From positions 11,620,271 to 11,684,270 of the forward strand of contig CM041536.1 in NCBI GenBank assembly GCA_023238725.1: a DNA stretch of 64,000 bases. The letters are read 5' to 3'. Origin of the DNA: Scortum barcoo. Lineage: Eukaryota > Chordata > Actinopteri > Centrarchiformes > Terapontidae. Position numbers and translations under genes: made by a program. Position 1 is the first letter of the stretch. Each line of letters starts with the position of its first letter. Below the pieces are notes generated by a model. It had not been told where the DNA came from and did no database searches. It worked only from the letters and a program-made list of their open reading frames with translations. This document shows positions 23,961-36,607 of this stretch, one piece after another.

Positions 23961-26900
23961 TTAGAAGTTCTCATAGTGATGTATAAAATGGGCCTGATCC
24001 CTCTTGTTCATCTTTTGGCAAGCTTTCTCCACATTCTTTGTTAATCCAGGCGGTCCACAGCTGAATACACCGATTTTACCCACCTACAGAAAATAACACA
24101 AAGTTAACATAATTAATTCAGTTTGCCCAGGCTGCTGTGCTGGGTAAAGATTCAGACAAACGAGGCAGATGATGATGGATGAAGGACTGACCTCAGGGTG
24201 AACCTCCTGCAGTGAGCTGAAAAAGGACACGAAGGGCGGACGGCCGAAGTGGGTGACGGACCGCAGGCCGGTGAAGAGACTGCGGTTCCACACCTTCTGA
24301 AAGTGACGCTCACACACATACTGTTCATACATGACAACAGTGAGGGATCATTAGTGTTTTTCCTTACTGATGTAACATTTTGGGGAAACTTGCTAAATAT
24401 ACTTTCTTCTCGAGAGTTAAATGAGATGATCAGTAACACTAAATATATCTATATCTATATCTAAATATGCTAATTATGAAGCCATATCGGGACCATTTTT
24501 TTTAGCCGGCGCAGGGACTTCTGAGTTTGTCAGGCAGCCAGTGGAGAATTTACAGTTTTTGTACAGTTCAAACATACAAGATATAACATGTAAATCTCTT
24601 TAAAAAGTTTAAAGGTGTTGATTTTGTTTCCTTTGGGCAAAGCCAGGCTAGTTGTTATCCTTGTTTCCAATCTTCATGCTAAGAAAAGCTAAACATCTAC
24701 TGGCTGTAATTAGTGTACAGATATGAGAGTGGTATCAAGTGAAGATACGTGTTAACCTATTCCTGTAATATATACCTTATGCATTTAGGAATCCATTAAA
24801 TATTCAGTAGCATTTCAGTAAACTTCAGTAAACTGTATTTTTTCTTCATGCTCGGAAATGGGGAACTCACCAGCATGGTAGTGCGGAGGTCGAACTTTTC
24901 GGCCACCTGAGTGATGTAAGTGTGAACTGAGACCAGCTCCAGGGTGTCCATCTCTTCCACCTCCCTGATGATGTCTGACACCCACTCAAACTGACGCTGC
25001 GTTCGTGTCACCCAGATGAAGTACACCTTCAGATGATCAGTGAATAGTGTCAAGAGAGTTAATAGAGGGAGCTTATTGCACAAATAAATCGTGCTTCATG
25101 GTAGGATTTGAGACAAAATATGCTGTAGGTTGTTTGGTTTTAAGCTGCACCTTTTTACACTGAATCTTGGACTTGATGGAGGACTTGAACACCAGGTCTT
25201 TAAGGATTGAGGCGAATGGGGTGACCCCAATTCCTCCTCCCACCAGTACAGACACCTCAAAGTCAGTCCACTCCTGATGGCCCTCACCAAACGGACCATC
25301 CAAGTACAACTTCAGATGAAATAAAATATTGAATGTCAGTGTCATGAAAAGACAAAGCATTGAGGAGCAGATGAAACTATTTACACACACATAATAATGC
25401 TTTAACCTGCCTTTGGATAGGCTCCGAGCTCGAGCAGGCTTTCTTCGGTGTAGAGCTCTCGGAGCCGGCTGGTCCAGGTCCCCAGCCCCACAGCTCGGAT
25501 GTGCAGGCTCAGGGTCTCTTCGTGAGGGGCTGACGTCAGTGTGAATGGGTGGTACTCATCTGTGCCCAACATCAGGCACGCAATTCGAACCCACTGGCCC
25601 GAACGGTACACGAAGCCCTGTGGTCGCTTGAATTCCAGATGTGTCACACCTACAGGTAGAACAGCCAAAGGAAGTGTGACCTCGAATGTGCTTTCATGTG
25701 ATTTCAGTGACGATGATGGAACAGTGGAATTTAATTAGGAGAGACAGGGAATTATGAGACATTTTAAAGATGCTTGGGGTCACCTGAAGGCAGCAGTTCA
25801 GCTCTGACCACTGGGATCTCCAACTTTTTCCTGCTCAAGCTGATGAGTTTGTCCAGCAGGAAGAGCAGTGCAGGTGGAATTAAGTAGATGTAGAAACGGG
25901 GCTCTTGGATTAGGGCAAAACTGCCATGAATAACTGTCTGTTGAAGTAAAACAAAGCCAGCATTACACTATTTGTAAAACTGCCTCCCATCATGACAGCC
26001 ACCCATCTGCAGAGGGCATTTTGGATATTCTGAGAACAGAGTAGTACTTACTAAAGTGTACACAACAACGTAGAGGTAATGTGTGATCCAAAATCCACGA
26101 AAACTGATGCGACGGAAATAGTGCGAGGCAAAAACATACATGAAGGCAAAGGTAAAAAGAAGCAAGACACCAGTCATTCCTGGGAAAAGGACAAAACAGA
26201 GCATAATTATAACATAATATAACAAGGAGTCCATGTACCACTGAGGGTCCAAAATCTGTTTCATATAATACCTGGAACAGTTTGAAAGAACCACCAATAC
26301 CATGTCTGAGGAACTTCAGACCTAAAATGAAAACACATCGTAAATCAGCCGACGTATCTCAATATAGAACGAATGTTTGATAAAATCAGGCAGGCCTTCA
26401 AACATTACCCATTGTTGGAAAAGACTTTGGGGAACAGACAGGACAGGATGCTGAGGTCGCTGATGGAGAAGATGTAGATGTTGACCACATGGCCCAAACT
26501 ATGAACAACTACAATCAGAAAACATAGAGGTGAGCTCACACAAATGAAATGTAAACATATGAAGATATCAAAGCTTTACGTCATTACTCTCTACTGTCAT
26601 TTCCGTGATACTTTCTCCTCCAATCTACTGACTTGTGAGGATGATGGCAGTCATGGCCATGAAGCGATGGAAATCGATGGCAGCGTCAAAGGGGATGTAT
26701 TGGTTGAGAAAGGTCTCTCGGAACAGCGTGATGAGGTTGCGACACACGGTGAGGAGCATGTAGGGAAAGAGAAAGGAGATGGACGCCGCCGAGCCACGGG
26801 AGATGGTGATGCCCACCACTGAGGTCTCGGGGATGCCGGTGTTTTCGGCCAGCACCGTGTAATCTGAAAACAGTGTTTTTAATCAGTCACTTCATAAAAG

Positions 26901-27197
26901 GCTCACGCTCACCAGAAAAGTATGAGGATAAAGGTGAAGATAGGCTCATGATAATAGTGATGATGGATGGATGATATAGTGAGGAAGCAGAGCAAAGAGA
27001 AGAATGATTTCCACTCACAGTAACATCTTTCAAGTGCCACACCAGCTGCGATGCCGTATACAATGATGAAGCAGACGATATGACGGCGATAGTTCTCAAT
27101 GAAACGTTTGAACTGCTGGATCTTCTGCTGGATCGGGTTCCTTATATACTGCTCACGCTTGGGCTTCACATAGACATTTGGAGTGATGATACTTGAC
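23961..27197 (-). other. duox: duox exons 22-32: ferric-reductase core and FAD/NADPH dehydrogenase
   Basis: Coding exons: 27197-27019, 26863-26633, 26508-26409, 26321-26272, 26179-26052, 25937-25784, 25649-25411, 25309-25151, 25026-24871, 24320-24192, 24083-23961. Membrane exons carry the expected histidines for two haems (PFDAAIDFHRFMAMTA, IVHSLGHVVN, RGFWITHYLYVVVY). RPQGFVYRSGQWVRIACL and YHPFTLTSAPHEETL form the FAD part; YLDGPFGEGHQEW, VLVGGGIGVTPFASILKDL and VFSCGPPGLTKNVEKAC form the NADPH part. The exon ending at 25411 must be cut at a GC dinucleotide (25410-25409) to keep frame, giving YPK-LYLDGPF as in human DUOX. Confidence 0.93.
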
Positions 27198-27757
27198 CTG
27201 AAAATATTCAAATCCATGAGACCTTATTCTGTGGATATTCTTTATCCATTTGATCATATTCAGGTCAACCAAACTACAGAGGAAGTAGGGTGTGTGATAT
27301 CTTAACTTTCTACTGTAAAGCCTTTCATCTAAAACAAAAGCAACTTTAAGATGTACATTCTTAAGCTGGGGGAGAGTTTTCCATAAATACTGCGCAACAA
27401 CAATCAGATCTGCTAATCTGAAAATGAAACAATAGAAACAGCATTCATCATCTTTACTTTAGAAAGTCATTTACAAGAGCAGAAAAAAACAAGGAACAAA
27501 CTTTTTCCGTCTGCGTATATCCTGTCCATGAGTCTTGATGCTGCTGCAAACAAACATGAATGAGATAGTAAGCTGGGAAACAAAGGTCACCAGGGATCAT
27601 CGCTTTTATCTTTAGTGACAAGCAACAGTTGCTACATGTGTGATCTGGATGATGGATTACAGCCTGTGTGTCCTGCTTTCTTACCTGTTTGCTGGACAGA
27701 TGAAGGACACTCTCTGATCTCGACTCAGCCGCTTCTTGCCCTGTTTCTCCATCCCTG

Positions 27758-27790
<33 letters not shown>

Positions 27791-30700
27791 CAAACACAGC
27801 AACTAATTCATCAGACAAGGTCGGAGAAATGAGGATAAGAAACAATCTTCTGAGACAAAACTTTCTCCAACCTTTAACATTGAGTTGAGCAAACTGCAGA
27901 TCCTTCTCGTGGTCCTGCAGGAGGAAATGGAAGTCCTCCCATGTGATTCTCTCCTTGTCATCAAAGCATGCAGCCTGCATCATTGCCTTGATGCCGTCCT
28001 CTGCCTGGCTCTTTGACAGAGCACAGTTGGAGATTTCAATGAAAGACCTGCAGCACATCAAAAGGGCGAAGATGAGCCGTAATAGCCAGAATAAAGACTT
28101 GGTACAGTCATAAAAAAGACATATTGATCAAACCTGAGCATCCTGGCAAATTCTTCTCTTGTTAAGAAACCAGCTCCATCAATGTCATTCATGGAGAACA
28201 TCAGTTTGGATTTCTCCTCAGGAGACCCTGGTTGATGACAAATGATCGATGACATAGTATAGGACTAGACTAATTACTGGTTTGTTTAATATCACACGTG
28301 CCATTTATGTAGTCAATTGCTTATCCCTTGCTGTCTAGCTCTACGTAACATTAATCTATAAAACCTGTAATGAAATGGAATTGTCTTTACTTGATTTATT
28401 TATTGATTTACTTAATTTATTTTATGATGTGAATTCTGTGAATTTATTTTTATTCGCAGTTGGACAGTCACAGAGAACGGCTACCACACCAAAAAGATGA
28501 CAGCACAGTCCTTCGGGGTCGTGCATTTTACCTTTCATAAAGATAACAATCACGTCAAGGAACTCTTGGAAGGAGAGGTAACCATTCCCATCTTTATCAG
28601 CTAGTGTAAACATGGAGTCGACAAATAAGGAGTCAGACTTGAGGCCCAGTGCATCGGCAAACTCAGACGCTGTCAGCTCGCACTGGAGAACCTCTCTGGC
28701 TTTCTTGTAGGAAACTCCGCTCATGTCCCCCGCATCGCACTTCTCTATTTCCAAGACCTGTGCACCAGAGGGACAGCGTCACCATAGCGACATCAGTAAT
28801 ATCATTGACGTTAACTGAGATTTGTGTATGTCAATCATGGATGATGTCACCGTCAAGACCAGCAATTAGTTATTCTGGCTGGAGGTCGGACCTAATGTGA
28901 CCTCAAACAAGGGCTGACGACATTGTGTGGCTGAGCTTAAAGCTGCTGCTGCTGTAACAGAGCACAGGATGAGGTAAAGGCTGACAGTACCTTGGAGAAA
29001 GCGTGTCGAATGAAAGTTTCCACAATCTGAGCCCTCTGCTCTCTGGTTAATGCCTCCCTCAGCAGTTCCTCCTCTCTCATCTCCTTCACTCTAATCTCCT
29101 GGCTGATGTCCGTCACACCCAGGCGCAGGTGGTTGACAAACGCTGCACGTTTGCTCTCGTCATCAAAAAACAGCACCTGTATGTGCAAACAGGGGGCATG
29201 AGGAGAAGATTAACAGAACTGGGAGGGAGATAGTGATCGGGCACATCTGCAGAATCATGCTCGCATCAATGTCTAGACGAAGAATAAGAGTGAAGCAACT
29301 TCAGGGCAGCAGTGAGAAAGCTTCAACAGTATCTTAAATGTGAACACAGAATTCGGTTGTATATGCTTACACAAAACACATCAACAGAAACATTTTTGAA
29401 TGAGATTGCAGCTGGTTTTTCAGTTTAAGAGCACGAACACCCCCCTCCTTTTCCAGGTACTCACCAGGTCGTACTCTTTTGACACTTTGAGCAGCAGGGC
29501 TTTATGCTGACGATCGCTGGAGAGAAGGACATCTAGGTATTGCTGGTTGGCCAGATTGAGGCAGCGTTGAGAGGACCCAGATCTGTCGAAGACCTGCAGC
29601 CTCCTCTTCTCGTCGATCTCCATGCTGACAGCCTGCAGGGATTTTTTATGGCCCTGCCACTCATAGGCTGGAGAGCAAAAGCAGGTTGAGAACAGGTGTG
29701 AGACAGGTTTCCTTTCATGACAGGTGTAAAATAACAGGACACAGTAGTAGTAGAGAAAATAACAAAGGGATTTTAATTTGTTGAATATTTGATGATCAGT
29801 TGAGTTCAGATTGTCTGAATGTTAGTGTCCACCTGTCCCTTAACACTTAAGTTTATATAATCAGCTCTAACGTCTAACGTATGTATTGATGCTTATGTGA
29901 GCTTGCCGATGGCCAGTCTGACACTGAGTCAATTGTAAAACCTCACTGACGATATGATATGATGTTTGTACTAACCTCGGACACTGTAAATAAAGTATTA
30001 GAGGGTTTTTTTTTAATCCCACGGATTTCCTACCAGTGATTCCCACAGCTGGCTCCTCTGTTTTGTTGCCAGCTTTTCTTCGTCTCTGGAACTTCTTGTA
30101 TCTGTAGGTGCGGAGGTATGCCACCATGCAGGCAACTAAAAGACTAACTGTGAGAGTGAAAGAATCAAAACCGATCATTAGTTTCATGAGGACGCCGCTG
30201 ATGAGTGGTATCTGTATTACTGCTGGCCACAAAGTGAGGGATTTGTGAACGTGATACTCACCAATGGGAAAGAGGAACAGAACAATGATAAATATCCCAA
30301 AGCCAGCTTGGCTCCCATCAAAGTAATTAAGTTTGGTAGCATTAGTGCAGGGATGGAGCATTGATGCATTCAGCTGTGTGGGCTGAGCACAAGGGTCACC
30401 TGAGGCAACAGAGACACCATTTGTTTTATTCATTCTTTAAATATTATATCACTGATTTCTCAGAGAAATCTGTCTTTGTTTATGAATCAAATATTGGATG
30501 CACATTTTTACCATCCTGCCAGAAGAATACATTATTTTGTATATCACTACGTTCTGCACTCGTGACTGCAATTAGGACATCATGAAAGGTCACATTGCGG
30601 ATCATCTGGATCTCTTCATCTGTGAACAAACTGGAAAACACACAAACAATAATATGAGATCAATCACACAATACTGCAAGATCAGATTCTGTGACAGCTA

Positions 30701-31572
30701 TTTTTAAAGTCCTTTAGAGAGGAGCTTACCCATTCTGTTTGTTCTCGAACCAGAAGCGGTCTCCGTTTCTGATGCGTTCAAACTGGTCCAGGATTATAGC
30801 AGAGAAAACTGGACCTGGACTATCGAGAGACTCTAGCAGTCCCCCAGGGAAGAGCTCTAGTTTTGAGATGTCTCCGTTGTACAGTTCTGCAACATCGTGA
30901 AGCAACTGTCGGTGGGGGAGCAGAACAGGAGACACCCTTTAATTCACTGTTATTCACTGTTTTTGTGTAGTTCAAGTTTGATCACTCTTTGTTTTAAGGA
31001 CATTTGTTTTGCAACAGTATGTTTTACCTTCGGGTTGGTGCTGTTGAGCTCTGGATTTATATCTTCAAATGTGTTGATAGGAGGCAGATCCAGAGCTTTT
31101 CTGACCTCAGTGTAACTACGCAGGCCGAAGTCCCTTCCCCTTTGGATGGTCATGGCCACCAGATCTGACCGAGTGAACCTTAAAGGCCCGTACATGAAGT
31201 CTGTCAGGGTGCAAACCAGAACAGAGTATTAAATATTAGTTTATTACTTGAAAAAAATTTGATCCATGATATATAGAGTAATTTTATTGCAAATTTCTGC
31301 TCTGTATTTATGATTTATTGACTTTAGCAGTACTTATATTTTCTCTTGCTTTTTACATTTTGGTCTATTGTGCTAAAGTATGTGAAAACCCACTCGGGAA
31401 TGAACTTCTGATTTATAATTTCCAACAAAAGCAGTGAAGAAGAAGCAATAAACACCTCTCAGGTCCTCCACAACAATATTGTCTTCTCTCTCAGTGATCT
31501 GGGAAGCCATGCCCATGATGAGGTCGTCTACGTCCTGGCTTGTCCTCATGTTGACTGACTGGTTTGAAACAC

Positions 31573-31626
<54 letters not shown>

Positions 31627-34600
31627 ATACAGATACCACTCAGACGAACAAAAGCTGGCTTCTCTGCTGCTTTCCTTCTGTACTTTTCCACTGCCTCCAT
31701 AAATAAACAAACAATTGCACTAAATGTGACTTTGCTCCCTGCTCTTATTTTTAAAAAATCATCATACCTCTACTTACAAAAAAGGAAATTAAAATCAAAG
31801 TAAGTGGCAGAGTCTGGTGGAGGAAAATACACATATAATATTTAAATGAGCAGACCAGTCAATTTGTTATGTACGATCATGATGTACCTGACGTTTCCAA
31901 AAGCTGTTACAAAGGCGCATTGCTGGTGATGATGTGCCATCTATGTTGACTATCTCCCGAAAATGGCAGGTTCTGTTTCTGTAGGAAAAAACAGAGACAA
32001 TGTGGAGGATTTCATTTCTAATAATTGGTACACATGCCATTTTAGATGGTGTCTGACAGCAGCACATTGGCAACACAACACTTGATTGAAAAAAAAGACA
32101 ATAATACCTCATGTAAACACCAGGTGGGGCCATAGTGATGCCAAACCGAATGGCAGCAACCTCAAACTCGGGAGAGATCCCAGGATCAACAAACTTCTGG
32201 TACCCTGTTTACAGAATATTATGCAAAACAATAGGAGGAGAAGACAATAAATGACAAGCCAAAGTTGAAACAATCCTCATATGTGCAAACGCTCATCACA
32301 TATTGTAGTCAAAATGGTCAAAGTGAGGCAACCAATACAGTCCAACTATGAAGACTGATGGTGACTGGACCCTCTGACCATAGTCCCTTCAACTTTCTTC
32401 AGCTGCGGGTGCTTATTCAGCAGAAGGAGACTCAGGGTTGACGCTTTGCTGACGGAGCACATATTTGACAAAAACCACCAGCGATAGCTCACCTCACCAC
32501 GGCTTGTGGTCATCGGTGCATTACCTGTTCCGCTCTACTTGTATGCACACGCACTCTGGATGATTCTCACCTTGATAAGCAGGAAGCTTTTTGTCTCCAA
32601 GATACGCTGGCAGCCATTCGTAGAGAGCAATATTCTGTGTGTGGAAACATATATTGTGTGTAAAAAATTGAGTTTATGGATGTAGATGCTATTTTAGATT
32701 TGATATGGCTGAAAACTTTACTTGATTGCAAATAGTTTGTTGATTATTTTCAATAGAAGTCATTAAGATGTATGTTAACATGTTGTTCTGGATAGTTCTT
32801 GCAGAGGAAAGACTAATCAAGCAGGTTAGAAATGATGCATTTGCCCTTAAGCCAAAACCATCAATTTCATCCATAAATTCACAACCACCTGGTATTGATG
32901 CAACCTCGTTCCTGCCAGAGTGCAAATTAAATCAGCACCTGTGCAGCAAGAGGATTACATGGAGACTTTTCCCTCTACCTGGAATGTGGCCACAACAGTC
33001 TTCCTGGCGTTTTGAAACAGCTTTTCGTCAGACCACCCTGGGTGTTCCACATGCAGTTTGGAGGCGACATAATTGTGGTAGCGAAACCAGATAATCCCCT
33101 CTGCTGCAGTGAACACATTCTCATTGGCCCAGGCATTTCCCAACACTGGACACAGAAGATTGCACAAATTATAGGGAATTCTGCAATTCCATCACTGAAT
33201 GAATCAGTGAATCAACATCACTGCAGCTAAAACACAATAAACAGAGAATAGAATATTTGTAACATTTTCTTATACAGAAAGCTGCTCCAAAATTAAAATA
33301 TTCTGCATCTTATCTGTATTGTCTCACATTCCCGTTACATTAATTGATGAGTACCTCTGACCACTAATGCATTAATCATTTAACTGTTTGTTTTTAAGGA
33401 TGTGACAACAGAGCAGTGACAACAGAAAAGGATCTTCTGCCTCCGCCCAGATAATAACTACACACCTTTAACAGCACAAGCAACAAAACACTGGTTGCAT
33501 GACACCTGCAGAGCATCCTTTATGCTATAGAGAGAGGGATTTACTGTGGTGAGCGTGACAAGCCCTGTACACAATAATTACAGAGTCATAGTGCACGTCA
33601 GGCAGGGCCTCTCTTGACTCAGACTCGCAGGCTGCAACCCAGATTAAAGCAGATATGGGTGAAATAATATTTGCAACAAATTCTTGCAGCTTGTTTTCAA
33701 CAGCGTGTAGTGGGTGTGTATTGCCAAACATATACTGACACAAATCAATCAATCATCCTCACCTTGAGTGAAACCTGTGCATCCGGTTAGTTTTAGAGTG
33801 ATTCATTGAGTTTTCTAGATCAAAGTGGGAAATTAGCACTGGCTACCAGCCAAATGCTTGTAAAATGTGAAAGTGGTAGATTTCAGACAAAAACAAATTA
33901 TCTGAGTGGCTGGTAGATTTGAACATTTATCTCTCAGTGGCCATGTAGATGTCCACATAGTAAAATGTTACTTTCTCATCCTGCTGTCTATTATATGTAA
34001 TCACAGCTAGTTTGTGATACTCCAAAAAAAGTTATATCTGAAAAACTCAAAAGCACTTTCCACATCTCCTTTCACCTCCTTTCACCGGAAACTGCTATTT
34101 CAAGGAGAAGCTGTGGTTTTATGTGAACAGCTCTGTCATTCTACTTGAAAAGATATTGTTGTTGAGTTTTGGGGCTTTTAAGCCCATGCTTCAAATGCCA
34201 CTGAGCTCCTCTGCTTTGGGTTGAGCTCCAGCCAAAACTCAATAAATCCCACTTAACTATGTGGTTGGATGTACTGCACTCCAGGTAGGGAGGGGATTGT
34301 GTTTGACAGTATTTTTGAATGGAATGTCCCTTTGATTAATGACATACAGTGGAAGTCTGTGTAGTGCACCTTTGCAATAAAAGCTCCCCTGACATATTCA
34401 TAAAATGCTGCTGGTGATATAAATACCACTGACTGGTGCTCACTGGACAAGATTCTTTGTGAACAGGGTTTGGTGCAGGTCAGATCTGTACATATATATA
34501 TATAAAGCATAAAATATCTCACCATAAAGGCCTTGGGGTGCGTGATCTCCTGTAGAGGGGTCGGCGGCGCTCCACATGAAAGTCTGTCCTGTTGCCTGAC

Positions 34601-36015
34601 TTGGCATGTTCCACTCAGAGCCTGAAGTCAAGAGCCCTCCAGAGAAGCTTCTCAAGGAGTCAGACCAGGACGTGGAGGGGCCGTAGATGGAGCTGCCATC
34701 TATCCATGCTGTCACCAAGTTCACCTGCATGTGTTTTATAACGTGAAGTGAACGCCACAGCTGTTACAGTTGACATACAGATGAGGCTGCGACAACATTA
34801 ACAAACATTATTTCATATCGATATGAGTCAGCACCTGTATGCGTGGGTTACTGGGACTCTGGCCGGAGTCTTTGTCCCACGGTCCCCTCTGAAAGGGCAG
34901 CAGGACCGTGCCGGTTTCAGTGGGGTCAAAGATAGGGTCACCTTTTGGGACCAGCATGTTCATGAACTCAGGAGGACACCCAGGAGTCCTCGAGTCAAAG
35001 ACCTCAAAGGTAACATGATAACCTGAGAGGCAGAAGATAATTAACAAACATCACAACATTTTACATTTTGATTGTGTCCCTGTGTGTTTTGGCTCTGCTG
35101 AGAGTGAAACGCTGAATCACAAACACAAGTCAGTTCAGATGAATATCTTTACATTTTAATGGTTCAGTATCAGCTTTAAAAACGGCATCAGTATCACCTT
35201 TTATGATGGCAAAATTTGCAACATGCAGCTCTTGTGGTCACTGCTTAATTCAACTTTCACATAAGCAACAGTTTTATTTAAACAGTTTTATTTTAGTAGT
35301 ATTCACAATAACAGCGTGAGCACCCGAGTTGCAGCTGCATTCAGGACATGGGTGATAAAATATAATCGTCAGTTCAATATGGGCTAAGTCTGTTTCTCTA
35401 TTTTGCGCACTCATTTAATAACCCTTATCTCTGCAACCTGCGAATGCAACACCCTGCACTGTGTTTTTACCAAAGAACAGAGAGAGCACGGTCTGGTTGC
35501 GGCCTGAGGGCAGACCGGAGGCCCCCCCGGTCAGCACGGTGCTCAGCCTGCGCGGGTTTGGCAGCTGCGGCTCGTTGACAGCTTGGTAGACTCCGTCCCA
35601 GTAATGCGCGGGCACGATGCGCATGAGGTGAGAACCTGACGAGCACACACACATGAGCGAGCTGACACACACACACACACACACACAGCCAGGTGAGCAG
35701 GTGAGTTGGCGCTGCTGCTGCTGCTGCTGGACGCTTTTGGCGACTCCGCGTAACTCACCGACAGCTCCGCGCTTCGGATACCCCAAACTGTTGTACCAGC
35801 CGTCAAACCGAGGCACCTCCCAGCTTGTTTCGCAGTTTGAGCCTGTTCAGCAAAGGCAGATCTTTTAACAGCGTTTCTTATTGTACGATTTCAGCGCAGA
35901 TCGGGGCTGAGTGAGCTGACCGATGAAGCGCAGCCGGTGTCTACTTACGTTCACTGACACAAAGCACCAAGCCAGCCACTGCACAGATACTCCAAACCCG
36001 TTTACGCAAATCCAT
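23961..36015 (-). CDS. duox: dual oxidase (Duox), complete gene, 32 coding exons
   Basis: Membrane NADPH oxidase that releases hydrogen peroxide outside the cell, for thyroid hormone synthesis and mucosal defence. ATG is at 36015 and TAA ends at 23961. Summed exons give 4,551 bases, about 1,516 aa, against about 1,550 for human DUOX1/2, with all phases closing. Order: signal peptide (residues 1-21, MDLRKRVWSICAVAGLVLC), peroxidase homology domain (about 25-565), first membrane helix (GFGIFIIVLFLFPI, about 595-610), EF-hands (about 815-885), ferric-reductase membrane core (about 985-1245), FAD site (HPFTLTSAP) and NADPH sites (GGGIGVTP, CGPPG). The C-terminus ends ...HHYENF like the human proteins. 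The gene is head to head with duoxa. One intron uses a GC donor. The single copy and high similarity to both human paralogues make 'duox' safer than duox1 or duox2. Exon coordinates are in the three part entries. Confidence 0.96.
24369..24750. repeat. two opposed copies of a dispersed fish repeat in a duox intron
   Basis: 24601-24750 (plus sense) carries GGGCAAAGCCAGGCTAG, TTCCAATCTTCATGCTAAG and ATATGAGAGTGGTATCAA. 24369-24440 is the opposite-sense far end, with ACATTTTGGGGAAA and TCGAGAGTTAAATGAGATGA. The same family occurs at 83-185, 41185-41335 and 63455-63605. Confidence 0.6.
27685..30399 (-). other. duox: duox exons 14-21: first transmembrane segment, linker and EF-hands
   Basis: Coding exons: 30399-30262, 30147-30034, 29667-29465, 29176-28991, 28757-28532, 28227-28134, 28047-27872, 27754-27685. 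Exon 14 carries sequons (NAS, NAT) and the membrane helix. Exon 15 is a second hydrophobic stretch followed by basic RTYRYKKFQRRRKAG, a typical cytosolic stop-transfer. Exon 18 contains a canonical EF-hand loop, DKDGNGYLSFQEF; exon 19 a second, DIDGAGFLTREEF. Known: these bind calcium and switch on peroxide production. The exon 21 acceptor is immediately preceded by a CA-repeat-derived tract (27758-27790 on the plus strand), an unusual polypyrimidine neighbourhood. Confidence 0.92.
31577..31620. repeat. AT dinucleotide repeat
   Basis: Perfect (AT)n of 44 bases in the duox intron just upstream (minus-strand sense) of exon 10. Confidence 0.95.
33930..34290. mobile_element. interspersed non-coding repeat in duox intron 5
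   Basis: Contains phrases I recognise as recurrent in percomorph introns: CATAGTAAAATGTTACTTTCTCATCCTG split over 33957-33984, GAAGCTGTGGTTTTATGTGAAC, and GAGCTCCAGCCAAAACTCAATAAAT. No coding capacity. The class is unknown to me. Confidence 0.45.
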
Positions 36016-36607
36016 TGATGCGAGAGATGTTCCTCAGCTCAGTCTGCAGCCGAGAGGAGTGAAGGACTTCTGGAAAAGACAAGCTGAGGGTAAACGACGT
36101 TTACTATTACATTTCCATGTAAATATACTCAAGCTGGTTTAGCAGTGATTGGAAAGAAGAAGAAAAAAAGCCAGGAAGTCTAATGCTACTACCTTCTTCC
36201 CTCCTTGAATAAACAGCAAAGCTTTACAAAACTCTGCTCCTTACCATCATGTATGTAAAGTACAGACGCACAAAGAAAATGTCCTGTTTCCCTTATCACC
36301 TTTAGTGTGATAGGAGACGAAATGGTTGAGTCTTACCCACTGTGGAGTCTGAAGTGTAGTGAAGGGTGGTGCACAGGAGCTCAGGTGCAGGTGAGATATG
36401 GTGCAATACAAAAGCCAACGTGTGTTGCCCAGCTTATCACTAACTGCATGTGACCTGTGTTGTCCAAATGGGAATGGTCATCATCTCTGGATCACACCTC
36501 TTTTCCCCCGCAGCATTCCAGTCAATGCATCCTCCTCCTCCCACCCCTCCACCGTGACACAAAGGGGGACCGAATGCTATAAAAGAAGTGTACGTTCCCT
36601 CGACACT
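36016..36607. promoter_or_regulatory. shared duox/duoxa bidirectional promoter region
   Basis: The duox ATG (36015, minus) and the inferred duoxa transcription start (about 36608, plus) are only about 590 bases apart, pointing away from each other. A TATAAAA box lies at 36578-36584 on the plus strand, correctly placed for duoxa. No TATA box is obvious for duox. Known: DUOX and DUOXA are arranged head to head and co-expressed in vertebrates. Confidence 0.7.
36578..36584 (+). promoter_or_regulatory. TATA box of duoxa
   Basis: TATAAAA about 70 bases before a clean 5' UTR donor (CCAG|GTGAGT at 36649/36650). This implies a start near 36608 and a short non-coding first exon of about 40 bases. Confidence 0.6.

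Larger units (their letters stand above)
30512..36015 (-). other. duox: duox exons 1-13: signal peptide and peroxidase homology domain
   Basis: Coding exons in transcript order: 36015-35949, 35842-35759, 35635-35471, 35022-34835, 34724-34523, 33145-32979, 32634-32571, 32204-32108, 31978-31888, 31558-31456, 31200-31028, 30905-30730, 30630-30512. Peroxidase-family segments visible: FDGWYNSLGYP near the N-terminus, TAWIDGSSIYGPS, ANENVFTAAEGIIWFRYHNY, FTRSDLVAMTIQRGRDFG and FSAIILDQFERIRNGDRFWF. Known: this domain faces the lumen or outside and partners the oxidase core and DUOXA. N-glycosylation sequons occur, for example NQT, NST and NVT. Intron 5 (33146-34522) holds an interspersed repeat; an (AT)n run sits in the intron next to exon 10. 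Confidence 0.93.

Noticed and set aside
25407..25649. Ending the duox FAD exon at the GT donor (25406-25405)
   Set aside because: It leaves phase 1, incompatible with the next exon; the GC donor four bases earlier restores the conserved frame.
28649..28900. Plus-strand frame antisense to the duox EF-hand exon
   Set aside because: Antisense shadow without splice signals or family features.
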